Source: Bacteroidota bacterium (GTDB taxonomy: Bacteria > Bacteroidota > Bacteroidia > AKYH767-A > OLB10). Taken from it: a DNA stretch of 64,000 nucleotides. The DNA is taken from contig CP064983.1 of the NCBI GenBank assembly GCA_016699635.1, forward strand, positions 3,038,001 through 3,102,000, in the 5' to 3' direction. Under the pieces are notes generated by a model. That model saw only the letters and a list, made by a program, of their open reading frames with translations, was not told the DNA's origin and searched no databases. This document shows positions 18,847 through 28,641 of this stretch, piece by piece. The first letter of the stretch is position 1. Each line of letters starts with the position of its first letter. The translations under genes were made by a program, and so were the position numbers.

Positions 18847-21276
18847 TTATCCTTTGTCGGTGGTGTAGCGGACATATTCTTTAAATCGTTTTACCGAAAC
18901 TATCCAAGTTCCTGTAAGCATTAAAATACAACCAATCCACAATAAATTTATATGAGGAAAAATGATTGCTTTCATAATAATAAAGTCTTTTTTGTTCGCT
19001 TTCTTTTCAGCTATTTCAAGTTTTATTTTTCCGCTTTCAGGACTGATGCTTGTAAACCTGAATTTTATGCCAAGTTCATCAAGAAAATAATTTTTAGAAA
19101 CAGCCATTCTGTCTTTGATAAGAAACTGAGGTGTGACCACATGTTTCTTTTTGTTTACATCCGTCACTTCCAAAATTGCTGTAACACCAAAACTGTCGAA
19201 TGATTCTACTTCAATACCTGTATTGTCTTTTGCTAATTTTTTCAAAACAACAAGGCTGTTTGAAGTAGCTAAAGTATCACCCACAGCCATTTCATGCTCT
19301 GTAGGTGTATCATACTCATCCATGGATGTATTTTTAGTGTATTCATCCAGATTAGCATAAGTAACGTGTGTATAAATATCTTTATCCGGAAACCACTTTG
19401 TTGCCGGTTCAGGTGAATTTCCCATTCTTTCATTAAGCTGAATAATCGGCTTCAGGCTAAATGCTTTTTTTAGCTCACCTGTCTTATTGTTCAGTTTATA
19501 ATATTCAACATCAAAATAAATATTATGACCTTTTTTTTCGCGGCCACTATAAGTGACAAAATATTTTCCCATCTGCAGGGTATCACCTTTAGCGAGCATA
19601 ATGTTTTCGTTGTTTGGAAAATCTTTTCCTAAATCAATATTCAATCTGTTCTTAGATATGATTCTTGAATTGGCATTTGAAATTAACGTACCCAACAAAA
19701 TAAAAGCGAATCCGATATGAGCAATTGATGCACCGCTGAAAGAGAACTTTCCTTTTAAAACACGAAGAAAATAATCGAAGTTGGCAATGATTGCAAAAAC
19801 AGCAGTAAACAACAATACCATGTAATGAACGCTGTTAAACTTCAACAACAGAATGAGAACTATAGAGAGAATTAATGAAATTATCAGAGAAAACAACAAT
19901 TTCTTCAATACTTCCTTACGGTTGCTTTCTTTATATTTAAAAAATTGTCCAACTGCCATAAGTAAAGCTATAATCATAGCTATAGGCATTTGCCAGGAAT
20001 TAAAATGTTCTTTTACATCAACAGGGGGGGCAAGGTTAGAACCGAATATTTTATTGATTACAGGAATACTGGTAGTAAATGTAATTTGAATTGCCGAGAT
20101 GCAGAGTACCAACATTCCAATGAACATCCAGAATTCACGTGATGTAATGCTGTCATCAGAGTTTTCTTTTGGAATCTTTTTCCAGTTTATGGCAAGCATC
20201 ACTACAGCAAGAATTACAAAAAACAGCATATAAAAAATAAGCTGACCACTCATGCCTAGGTCTGTAAATGCATGTACTGATGTTTCTCCAAGTATTCCGC
20301 TGCGAGTAAGAAATGTACTATACAATACTAGCAAGAATGAGAGAATACAAAGTATGTAGGTACTGAGCAAAGCCCGTCCACGTTTGTTAAACACAAGCAT
20401 GACGTGTCCTGCACCAACCATAACAAGCCAGGGTACAAGAGATGCATTTTCTACAGGGTCCCATGCCCAAAAACCACCAAAACTTAATGCTTCATAAGCC
20501 CATGCCGCACCCATAAGAATACCTGCACCTAAAGTCATTATGGAGAAGAATGCATAGGGTAGGGCAGGCTTAATCCATTCTGTAATGTTTTTGCGCATTA
20601 GTCCACCTAATGCAAATGCAAACGGAACTACCGTAGAAGCAAAACCTAAGAATAAAGTAGGTGGATGAATTACCATCCAGTAATTCTGCAATAAAGGATT
20701 CAGACCACGACCATCAGCAATGCGAGAAAGATAATCAGGCATTTTTATAAAAGGAAGGTTGGCAAACTGGTCGTTGTCGCGAAGTAGTGTAAAAGGATTT
20801 GACCCTAGTTTATAACCGAATATATAAACACCTAAAAGCATTGAACCCAAAAAAACCTGCACCATCATAATTGTTCCCACAACCGGGCTTTCCCAATGAC
20901 GGTTTCTTCTTGAAATAAATAATGCAATTAAGCTATGCCACAACATCCACAATAAAAAACTTCCTTCTTGTCCTTCCCAAATACAAGCAAGAATATAGTA
21001 CATGGGCATAGCCATGTTGGAGTGTTGCCATACATAATAATATTCAAATCGGTGATTGAATATAAGATACAGCAGAAGGAAAAATATACCAAAGCATGAA
21101 ATACTATGCAGGTATAAAACTTTCTTGCTAATGGTGTTGCCCATTGTGCTTTCTCCTCATTTCTTACACTTGTCAGATATAAAACTGCAGCATATAGCAC
21201 TGATAAATGCAGCAAAAATGAACCCATTGCCTATGTAGCCCCAGATTAACTGCTCTCCGATATATTTAATCTCCAT
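18847..21276 (-). CDS. ccmF: Cytochrome c haem lyase subunit CcmF (two indels)
   Basis: About 809 residues, many membrane helices. Works with CcmH/CcmE in attaching haem to apocytochromes c in the periplasm. The haem-handling tryptophan-rich WWD-type segment reads FGGFWAWDPVENASLVPWL, with IHPPTLFLGF just before it. The true start is ATG 21276 (MEIKYIGEQLIWGYIGNG); two compensating frame changes near 21205 and 21135 are needed to join it to the body through YLTSVRNEEKAQW. The presence of a Ccm system indicates c-type cytochromes, consistent with an organism that can respire. Confidence 0.88.
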
Positions 21277-21441
21277 TCGTCCCCGATAATTTGCTGCGAA
21301 TATCTGAAAAAATAAGAGTCATAAAAGTAAATAACGTGTCAAGTTATTAGTATGTTTTTAAGGAGAATTTTTAATGTTAGTTAGAGCTAAAATTAAGCGG
21401 AATTTTAGTTTTATAAAAATGTGTATGTGAAATGGATAAAA

Positions 21442-21966
21442 CTACTGAAGATAAATGTCAAGCAGACCATCAGGAAGTGTTACAGCTAAATTGTTTTCAG
21501 TACTATTGAATGCGTTAATGAAATTCTTATTAAGAGGGATTAAAACCTCTTTTCCATTAGCATTTACAATGGCTATTTGTTGTTGTGGATATTCTGCAAT
21601 GTCAACAATATTACCTATTGGTCCGGAAATGCTATCAGTGACAGAACATCCTATAAGTTGATACTTATAAGGAATTTCGTTTTGAAGCATCACTTTTTTC
21701 TCAATATATACTTCCTTTTTCAGCCATGTTTCAGCTTCATTTATATCTGCAACATCAGAAAATTTTATTCTGCAAAAGGGATAAGTGAATTGAATTTCTG
21801 ATACAGCAACCTGTTTTAAAAAATCACCTTCTTTAATAAAAAGAGAGACAGGGTTGTTCTTTTTGCACTTAAAGTTATCGTAGCATCTTAAAACCAAATG
21901 CCCCTTGATACCGTGTGTTTTAACAATTGTTCCGAAAAAAGTAACCTCGTCAAAACCCATTATCAA
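21442..21966 (-). CDS. rimM: Ribosome maturation factor RimM
   Basis: 174 residues: N-terminal RimM beta barrel (GTIVKTHGIKGHLVL) and C-terminal PRC barrel with GPIGNIVDIAEYPQQQ and VLIPLNKNFI. Helps 16S rRNA head maturation by binding S19. Lies 24 bases after rpsP, the usual order. Confidence 0.93.
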   Translation of the reverse strand: MIMGFDEVTFFGTIVKTHGIKGHLVLRCYDNFKCKKNNPVSLFIKEGDFLKQVAVSEIQFTYPFCRIKFSDVADINEAETWLKKEVYIEKKVMLQNEIPYKYQLIGCSVTDSISGPIGNIVDIAEYPQQQIAIVNANGKEVLIPLNKNFINAFNSTENNLAVTLPDGLLDIYLQ

Positions 21967-21990
21967 AGGGCATTATAAAATAATTAATAT

Positions 21991-22527
21991 TTATGCGTTT
22001 TCTGCCGGTGTTTCGCCTCCATCAGTTGCAGGTGCTTCAGCAGCAGCTTCGGCTTCGGCAACATTAGCAGCAGCACGTTTTTCAGCTATGGCTTTAGCTA
22101 TAACCTCACGTTTTTTAGACTCTTCAACCAAGCGGCTTTTTATATCATCTGCTTTTGATGATTGCACTTTTTGTGAATGCTGAAGAACTTTAAGGTTTTT
22201 GTTTTCCATCCAGGCGCTAAACTTCGCATCGGCCTGTTCCTGAGTTAAGGCACCTTTTTTTACTCCGCCCATAAGGTGATTCTTGTACAACACACCTTTG
22301 TAACTTAAAATGGCACGGGTTGTTTCTGTTGGCTGGGCTCCTGTGCCTAACCAATAGAGTGCTCTGTCGAGATTAAGGTCAATGGTTGCCGGGATAGTCC
22401 TTGGATTGTATGTCCCGATTTTTTCAATGAACTTGCCATCTCTGGGAGCACGTGAATCCGCCACCACTACATGGTAAAACGGCTGGCCTTTTTTTCCAAA
22501 CCGCTGTAATCTGATTTTTGTTGGCAT
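21991..22527 (-). CDS. rpsP: 30S ribosomal protein S16
   Basis: 178 residues. The first 80 residues are canonical S16 (MPTKIRLQRFGKKGQPFYH, VADSRAPRDGKFIEKIG, YWLGTGAQPTETT). A roughly 95-residue tail follows, rich in K, E and A (EKRAAANVAEAEAAAEAP), much longer than in enterobacteria but common in Bacteroidota. Coupled to rimM downstream. Confidence 0.96.
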   Translation of the reverse strand: MPTKIRLQRFGKKGQPFYHVVVADSRAPRDGKFIEKIGTYNPRTIPATIDLNLDRALYWLGTGAQPTETTRAILSYKGVLYKNHLMGGVKKGALTQEQADAKFSAWMENKNLKVLQHSQKVQSSKADDIKSRLVEESKKREVIAKAIAEKRAAANVAEAEAAAEAPATDGGETPAENA

Positions 22528-22636
22528 TTTTTAATTTTTAATGATTTATAAATTTATTTATCCCAGAATCCTCCCTGATTTTGGGGCTGCAAATATCTAA
22601 CTTTTAGCTGAATTATCAAATACTTAGGTTCTTTTT

Positions 22637-23182
22637 TTATTTAACACCAAATTCCGGTATTTTTCCTTCAAATTGCCGGTACCAGGCTTTGATTTTCTCT
22701 ATATCGCCTTGTGTATCTTCAGAAGGAGTGAAAGGAGGGGCTATGACAACCGTTTTGGTGCGGTAATCAAATGCTACCATCACCACAGGTGCTTTTACAG
22801 CCATTGCTATTTTATGAAACCCGGTTTTCCATTCAGCCGCATATTTTCTGGTGCCTTCAGGAGTTATACAGATTGAGAACTGATCATGACTGTTATAAAT
22901 TTCGGCAACTTTTTCTACCAGTTTTCCAGGTTTGGAACGATCTACAGGATATCCGCCCAAAGCATAAAAAATCCATCCCAAAGGGGGTTTAAACAGCTCT
23001 TTTTTAGCAAGATACTTGGTGTCAAGTCGAAGAATACTTCTAGTGGCTAAACCAACAAAAAAGTCAATATTGCTGGTATGCGGTGCCACAATCATGACAT
23101 ATTTTTTTAATTCATAGGGTATATTTCCCTTTATTTTCCAGCCAAAAAGTTTAAAGAATAAACTATAGATAAATCTCGTCAT
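22637..23182 (-). CDS. Lysophospholipid acyltransferase (PlsC family)
   Basis: 181 residues. The acyltransferase motif APHTSNIDFFVG (HX4D) lies near residue 35, with the second motif PEGTRKYAAEWKTGF near 110. One hydrophobic N-terminal segment. Members acylate glycerophospholipids or related lipids; the specific acceptor is unclear because this small form is divergent from E. coli PlsC. It is divergent from the secreted-protein gene downstream. Confidence 0.82.
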   Translation of the reverse strand: MTRFIYSLFFKLFGWKIKGNIPYELKKYVMIVAPHTSNIDFFVGLATRSILRLDTKYLAKKELFKPPLGWIFYALGGYPVDRSKPGKLVEKVAEIYNSHDQFSICITPEGTRKYAAEWKTGFHKIAMAVKAPVVMVAFDYRTKTVVIAPPFTPSEDTQGDIEKIKAWYRQFEGKIPEFGVK

Positions 23183-23202
23183 CGGGTAAAGATAAAAAAC
23201 TG

Positions 23203-23233
23203 TTTTGTTTTAAGTTGAAATCATATAAATTTG
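23203..23233 (+). promoter_or_regulatory. Promoter for the small histidine-tailed secreted protein
   Basis: TTTTG at 23203-23207, 18-base spacer, TAAATTTG at 23226-23233: close to the Bacteroidota TTG / TAnnTTTG consensus. The ATG lies 22 bases after the -7 box. Confidence 0.65.
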
Positions 23234-23254
23234 CATAAACAAAAATCAAATAAA

Positions 23255-23686
23255 ATGAAAAGGATTCTTTTATTCATTGCACTTGCTTCATTCAGTTTGA
23301 CAGCAAACAGTCAGGCCAACAAGACCATGAATTCATGGGCAGAGCTAAATAACTTTCATAAAGTTATGTCTGAAACTTATCAATCAAGTAAGGATGGTAA
23401 TTTAAAACCAATTAAAGCAGAGTATAAGCAACTGATTGAACTTGCTGTTGCATTGCATCAATCAAAAGCACCTGCAGGCATTGATGCTGCTAAAATGAGT
23501 GATGCAACAACAAGACTTGCAGTTGCCTGCAAAGAATTGTTTGGACTTATTGAGCTAAATGAGAGTGATGAATCTATCACTAAAAAATTGGGCGAGACCA
23601 ATACTATTTTTACAGAAATTGCCCGTATGTGCGAAAGTAATGATGTGAAAGGACACGATCATAGCGATCCAAACCATAAGCATTAA
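23255..23686 (+). CDS. Small secreted protein with histidine-rich C-terminus
   Basis: 143 residues from MKRILLFI. Signal peptide ending at ANSQ, then an all-helical region (WAELNNFHKVMSETYQSSK, ATTRLAVACKELF) and a GHDHSDPNHKH tail that may bind metal. I do not recognise a functional family; the helical layout recalls cytochrome-b562/c'-like four-helix proteins, but no CxxCH is present. Stand-alone gene with its own promoter and terminator. Confidence 0.65.
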   Translation: MKRILLFIALASFSLTANSQANKTMNSWAELNNFHKVMSETYQSSKDGNLKPIKAEYKQLIELAVALHQSKAPAGIDAAKMSDATTRLAVACKELFGLIELNESDESITKKLGETNTIFTEIARMCESNDVKGHDHSDPNHKH

Positions 23687-23710
23687 TAGTACTAAGTATT
23701 ATAAAAACAG

Positions 23711-23742
23711 AATGGGAGTATTTTCATACTCCCATTTTTTTT
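23711..23742 (+). terminator. Rho-independent terminator
   Basis: 11-bp stem (23711-23721 with 23726-23736), 4-base loop and an eight-T tract. Separates the small secreted protein gene from the island starting with moaA. Confidence 0.92.
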
Positions 23743-23768
23743 GTGAAAAATTTTATTAATTAAATTTG
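23739..23768 (+). promoter_or_regulatory. Promoter of the moaA operon
   Basis: TTTTG ending at 23743, 17-base spacer, TAAATTTG at 23761-23768. It overlaps the T tract of the preceding terminator and would leave a leader of about 100 bases before moaA. First candidate promoter of the 28-kb plus-strand island. Confidence 0.55.
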
Positions 23769-23873
23769 TGTAGTTTTATCCTTGAAAAATCAAATTACAA
23801 TGGAAAATAAATGAGAAAACTAAAATTACTCTTTTAATTTTCTTAATATGTAATATTTGTATTGTGAAAAATA

Positions 23874-24864
23874 GTGAAACCGATGCTAACAGACAAATTC
23901 GGCAGAATTCATAACTACTTGAGAATTTCACTTACTGACAAGTGTAATTTACGTTGTAATTATTGTATGCCTGATGTGTGTAGCTCTTTTTTAACTCAGG
24001 ATAAAATAATGACAGCTCAGGAAATTGAGCATATAGCTGTTGAATTCATAAAATTAGGAGTAAATAAAATTCGTCTTACAGGAGGGGAGCCACTTGTAAG
24101 AAATGATTTTGAAGACATAGTTAGACGTTTGTCAAAATACAATATTGAACTATTGCTTACTACTAACGGAGTTTTGATTGATAAATATTTCAACTCCATT
24201 TTAGCAGCAGGTATTACTACTGTTAATGTTAGTTTAGATTCACTAAATCGTGAATCTTTTTTTAAAATAACACATCAGGATAAGTTTAATGAAGTGTGGC
24301 GTAATATTTTATTGTTACTTAAACACAATTTTCGAGTTAAATTGAATGTAGTGGCTGTAAACGGAGTTGTTGAAAAAGAGATATTTGATTTTATCAGTAC
24401 TCACAAAAGAACTTTCGTTGCATGTTCGATTTATTGAGTTTATGCCATTTGCCGGAAACAAATGGAGTAAATACAAAGTAGTTACGTCAGTTCAAATGCT
24501 TAAATGGGTTGAACAAAGTTATGATATTATTAAACTGAAGGATGAGCCACATGCAACATCGAAGAAGTATAAAGTAGTTGGGCACGAAGGCACTTTTGCT
24601 TTCATTACAACAATGAGTGAGCAGTTTTGTGGGGAATGCAACAGAATTCGCCTGACTGCAGATGGGAAAATGAAAAATTGTCTTTTTGGAAAAGATGAAA
24701 TTGAACTACTCACAACTTTAAGAAAAGGCGATTCTATAATACCATTAATAATACAATCAGTCAATGCCAAACATGCTGCATTAGGTGGACAATTTGATAA
24801 TAACTATAATGAAATTGTTCCGGATAAAATAATAAACCGTGGTATGTTTTCAATTGGAGGATAA
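23874..24864 (+). CDS. moaA: GTP 3',8-cyclase MoaA (one indel)
   Basis: Radical-SAM enzyme that starts molybdenum cofactor synthesis by converting GTP to 3',8-cyclo-GTP. The N-terminal radical-SAM cluster motif CNLRCNYC, TGGEPLVR and LLLTTNGVL are present; after a frame change near 24400 the second 4Fe-4S site reads CGECNRIRLTADGKMKNC, and the protein ends in the required GG. The start is GTG 23874 or ATG 23883. Corrected length about 330 residues, normal. First gene of the island; moeA follows 15 bases later. Confidence 0.93.
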
Positions 24865-24879
24865 TTAAAAATTTATACT

Positions 24880-26054
24880 TTGATATCTGTTAGCGAAGCA
24901 AAGCAATTAATTGAACAAAATATTCTTACAACAACTTCAGTAGAGGTTATGTTGGCTGAAGCAATGAATATGGCTCTTTCAAATGATATTTATTCAGGAA
25001 TTGATGTGCCGCCTTTTGATAATTCATCAATGGACGGATATGCTTTTGCTTTTAATCCTAAAATTCAGGCTTACAATATTGTGCAGAATATACAGGCAGG
25101 TGACTTTTCAAATCACATTTTAAAATGTAATGAGGCAGCAAGAATTTTAACCGGTGCTCCTTTGCCTGCAGGCTCCGATACAGTAATTCAGCAAGAACTG
25201 ACATCTGTAAACAACGGAACAGTAAGTTTTAATATTTCACAATTGCAGCAAGGTATTAATGTTCGATTGAAAGGCTCTCAAAATAAAAAGGAGAAATTAT
25301 AGCATTTGCCGGTGAGGTTGTAACACCTGGTATGGTAGGGTTACTTGCATCTGTCGGGGTTCAAAAAATATTTGTTCACACGCCTCCTTCCGTAGGAGTT
25401 ATTATTACTGGTAATGAACTACAGAATATTGGTGATGATTTAAAAGCAGGGCATATTTATAATTCAAATGAACCTATACTAACGACATACCTCCGGTTAT
25501 TAGGTATAAAAGAAATTGAATGCATTCATGTGAAGGATAAAAAGAGTCTTTTAAAAGATAAAGTGAAATTGTTTTTAACTAAATATGATGTGTTAGTTTC
25601 AACAGGTGGAATTTCTGTCGGTGATTATGATTTTGTACATGAAGTGTTATTAAGTGAAGATGTGAAGCCTTTGTTTTATAAAGTAAAACAGAAACCAGGT
25701 AAACCATTGTTTGTAGGAAAAAAGAATAGCAAGTGGATATTTGCTTTACCAGGTAATCCTGCTTCGGTATTGGCGTGCTTCAATCAATACGTAAAACCAT
25801 GTTTACTTGGAATGATGGGCTATAAGAATACATTTGCACCAGATGCTGTCATGCCAGTAGCAAACAAATTTCAAAAAGACAATAAACTTACTCATATTTT
25901 AAAAGCTAAACGAGATTTTAAATCAGTGCAAATATTATCGGGGCAGGATTCTTTTAACTTACTCCCATTCAATAATGCAAATTGTTTTGTTGTAATAGAT
26001 GAAGCTATAGAATTTTTGTCTGCTGGCACATTGGTTAGTGTATATAATATTTAG
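24880..26054 (+). CDS. moeA: Molybdopterin molybdotransferase MoeA (one indel)
   Basis: Inserts molybdate into adenylylated molybdopterin. TTG start after a GGAGGATAATT ribosome site that lies in the end of moaA. Motifs: VPPFDNSSMDGYAF, RILTGAPLPAGSDTVIQQE, STGGISVGDYDF and FALPGNPAS. The frame changes near 25288 (A-run), where GEIIAFAGEVVTPGM continues the protein. Corrected length about 391 residues. Its stop overlaps the next gene's GTG. Confidence 0.93.
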
Positions 26055-26797
26055 TGCCTATGTCAAGCGAGAATGCAATTTGGTTTCTGATTATCCTAAT
26101 GCCATTGGCTGCGTTTCTTTATGCTTCAGTGGGGCATGGTGGAGCCAGTAGTTATCTGATGTTACTTACATTGTTTCACTATGTGCCGGAACAAATTCGT
26201 ACTACAGCTTTAGTATTAAATATTTTAGTGTCTGGAGTACTTTTCTATCATATCAAAGAGTTTGTGTTTTCCCGACAAAGCTTTTATTTCACTCATTATT
26301 TTTTCTGTTCCTGCTGCATATTTAGGTGGCACATTTAAAGTTGATGTAGTTTTATATAAGAAAATATTAGGTATATTACTTTTGTTTCCTGCTTTGCGGC
26401 TATTTAATGTTTTTCCAATCAGCAATAAAATTATAGTAGAGAAGAAGATATGGATAGCTTCTGCATTAGGCTTGGGAATTGGTTTTTTTCCGGATTAATA
26501 GGAATTGGTGGCGGCATTATTCTTTCACCAATTCTATTAATGATGGGATGGACAAATGTTAAGGAAACAGCAGCAGTGAGTGCCTTTTTTATCTTTTTAA
26601 ACTCAATTGCAGGGTTGATTGGATCCGGTTCTTTTCAATTTCAAATTGACTCTCAAATACAGATTTTACTTCCATTAACTGTTGTAGCCGGGGTAGTCGG
26701 TGCTTATTTAGGTGCTCACCGTTTTAATGTTCCCGTTCTTAAATATCTATTAGGAATAGTTCTTTTTATTGCTTCAGTAAAATTTATTTTAGTTTGA
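26054..26797 (+). CDS. TauE/SafE-family permease (two indels)
   Basis: About 248 residues, seven or eight hydrophobic segments; starts at GTG 26054 or ATG 26060. The two family repeats are visible: LYASVGHGGASSYLML near the N-terminus and SGLIGIGGGIILSPILLMMGW in the second half. Frame changes near 26275 and 26490. TauE/SafE proteins move sulfite, sulfonates or other small anions; some relatives take up aromatic sulfonates. Translationally coupled to moeA, so it belongs to the Moco part; whether it serves sulfur handling or anion uptake cannot be decided. Confidence 0.75.
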
Positions 26798-26870
26798 TTT
26801 TTGTGAAATTTTATTATCAGAGCAAATAAAATTTTTACAGGCGATTTTACCAATAAATGTTTTGTGCGAT

Positions 26871-26886
26871 TATGATTAAAATCATA
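26871..26886. promoter_or_regulatory. FNR/CRP-type palindrome upstream of the hemerythrin-bcr genes
   Basis: TATGATTAAAATCATA is a perfect 16-base palindrome apart from the central AA/TT, with the spacing nTGAT-N4-ATCAn of FNR-type operators (consensus TTGAT-N4-ATCAA). Its centre is about 60 bases before the hemerythrin ATG, and about 38-40 bases before the start site expected from a TATTTG box at 26905-26910, the position at which FNR-type activators contact RNA polymerase. Seen directly: the palindrome. Inferred: that an FNR-like protein binds it. Confidence 0.5.
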
Positions 26887-26938
26887 TTTTCTGAACAACA
26901 CAACTATTTGCTTTACATGCATAGTAAATATATTATCT

Positions 26939-27478
26939 ATGCAAACATCACTTTCCGAATTATTAATAAATGAGCATAATGTTATCTTGGAAGCAGGAAA
27001 ACTTATTGATGCAAATAATAAACTCTGGGAAACAGACCCCGCTGCATATAATGAGTTGGTCAGTTACCTTGTAAATTTCTTTTCTGAGTATGGTGATGAA
27101 TTTCATCATCAGAAAGAAGAAGAAATTCTTTTTCCTGCAATCAACAAAGCCAATGAAGTAGTTGGTGCATCTATTGTCAGTGAGTTAATTGAACATCACG
27201 AAGATTTTAGAGACCTTATTCAAAGAATCCGTAATACTCTATCGCAGCAAGATTATGTGTCAACTCAGAAATATTTAGAAACGTATATGCAAAGCCTGAA
27301 GGATCATATCGCTGCAGAGAACGATGAGCTTTTTCCAATGGCTGATGATTTATTATCTCCTGATGAAATAGACAAGCTATACTACCGGTGCATTGATAAA
27401 GATGAAGAACTAGGGGTAGAAAGAAAAAAAGAATTTGAAAACAATATAAATAAATTCAAAAGGAATGAAGCAGTTTAA
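26939..27478 (+). CDS. Hemerythrin-like (HHE) di-iron protein
   Basis: 179 residues, four-helix bundle. Candidate di-iron ligands are H13, H56/H57, E61, H86/H87, H123 and E127, in the segments NEHNVIL, FHHQKEEEILFP, EHHEDF and DHIAAENDELFP. Hemerythrins bind O2 or NO, and act as storage, sensing or scavenging proteins. The last 14 bases overlap bcrC, so the two are translated together, which suggests protection of, or O2 sensing for, the oxygen-sensitive benzoyl-CoA reductase. It is the first gene after the FNR-type site. No membrane segment. Confidence 0.85.
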   Translation: MQTSLSELLINEHNVILEAGKLIDANNKLWETDPAAYNELVSYLVNFFSEYGDEFHHQKEEEILFPAINKANEVVGASIVSELIEHHEDFRDLIQRIRNTLSQQDYVSTQKYLETYMQSLKDHIAAENDELFPMADDLLSPDEIDKLYYRCIDKDEELGVERKKEFENNINKFKRNEAV

Positions 27479-28628
27479 TGAATTACTGGCTTCCTGTAAA
27501 GAAGTCGCTTTTGATTTACGGTTTACTAAAGCCGCTAATTGGAAACTTGCAGATAAAAGCAGAGCCATAGTGGGATTTCTTCCTATTTATTTTCCACGAG
27601 AAATTGTACATGCTGTAAATGGTTTGGCAGTAGGCATAATGGGTGCCGGTGATCATAAACAGATTATAAAAGGTGATGCTTATTATCAATCCTATATCTG
27701 CCATCTTCCAAGGGGCATTATAGAAATGGCGCTTGATGATAGTCTGAATCATTTTGACGGTTTTGTGTTTCCTGCCATTTGCGATTGCATCAGGAATCTT
27801 TCCGGCATGTTCAAACTGGCTGAGAAAGGAAAATTTCAACGCTACTTTGATTATCCACAGAATTTCGATACGTTGATTGGGGGTGTATTTTACAGGCAAG
27901 AATTGGAAAAAATAATTGCGGATGTATATGCTATAAATAAAGTAGAACTAACAACAGAGAATCTGAATCGTTCCATTAAGCTATATAATTATAACAGAAA
28001 ATTAATTGAAGAAATTTATAAAATACGACAGCAATATCCCTGGCGGTTATCAGCGGTAGATACCTACCTTATTATTAGGGCAGGACTTGCCATACCTGTT
28101 GAAGAGCATAATATAATACTGGAGCAAACGGTTGAAGCCATCAGTAATGAAAGAGGAGAGCCGATGGATAATATACGTGTTGTAATTTCAGGTTCGTTTT
28201 GCGAACAGCCACCGCTTGGTTTAATTAAATCCATTGAAATGGCAGGTTGTTATATTGTTGATGATGATTTAATGTTAGGTTCAAGATGGATTCAGGGAGA
28301 CATTGAAGATAACAGCAACGATCCGCTTACTGCATTGACAAACGCTTATCTTACTCAAAGCACCTGTTCATCTGCAGTGTATGATGTGGGGAATCCTAAG
28401 GGCAAAAGAGTGGTTGATCGAGTAAAGAAGCACGATGCAGATGGAGTTATTTTCAGTGCTGCCAGTTTCTGCGACCCGGCATTGCTCGATAGACCTGAAC
28501 TTCAGAAGGCCTGTGATGAAGCCGGTGTTCCACATATCAATTTTCAATACCACGAAAATACCGGTCAGTTTAAAGTAATAAAAGAACAGGCCGGAACATT
28601 CAGTGATTCAATAAAACTTTGGGCTTAA
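27465..28628 (+). CDS. bcrC: Benzoyl-CoA reductase subunit BcrC
   Basis: 387 residues. One of two substrate-binding subunits of the ATP-dependent class I reductase, which transfers two electrons from ferredoxin to benzoyl-CoA at very low potential, giving cyclohexa-1,5-diene-1-carbonyl-CoA. Family features: VGFLPIYFPREIVHAVNGL, cysteines C79, C106 and C108 (ICHLPRG, AICDCIRN), and the GSFCEQPPLGLIKSIE segment. Downstream bcrB, bcrA and bcrD follow in the Thauera order bcrCBAD. Start fixed by the overlap with the hemerythrin gene and the AGGAATG context. Confidence 0.93.
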   Translation: MKQFNELLASCKEVAFDLRFTKAANWKLADKSRAIVGFLPIYFPREIVHAVNGLAVGIMGAGDHKQIIKGDAYYQSYICHLPRGIIEMALDDSLNHFDGFVFPAICDCIRNLSGMFKLAEKGKFQRYFDYPQNFDTLIGGVFYRQELEKIIADVYAINKVELTTENLNRSIKLYNYNRKLIEEIYKIRQQYPWRLSAVDTYLIIRAGLAIPVEEHNIILEQTVEAISNERGEPMDNIRVVISGSFCEQPPLGLIKSIEMAGCYIVDDDLMLGSRWIQGDIEDNSNDPLTALTNAYLTQSTCSSAVYDVGNPKGKRVVDRVKKHDADGVIFSAASFCDPALLDRPELQKACDEAGVPHINFQYHENTGQFKVIKEQAGTFSDSIKLWA

Positions 28629-28641
28629 AATATTTTATATC

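Noticed and set aside
23769..23873. Moco riboswitch in the moaA leader
   Set aside because: The leader is short and AT-rich and I see no stable multi-stem structure; the element is not typical of this phylum.
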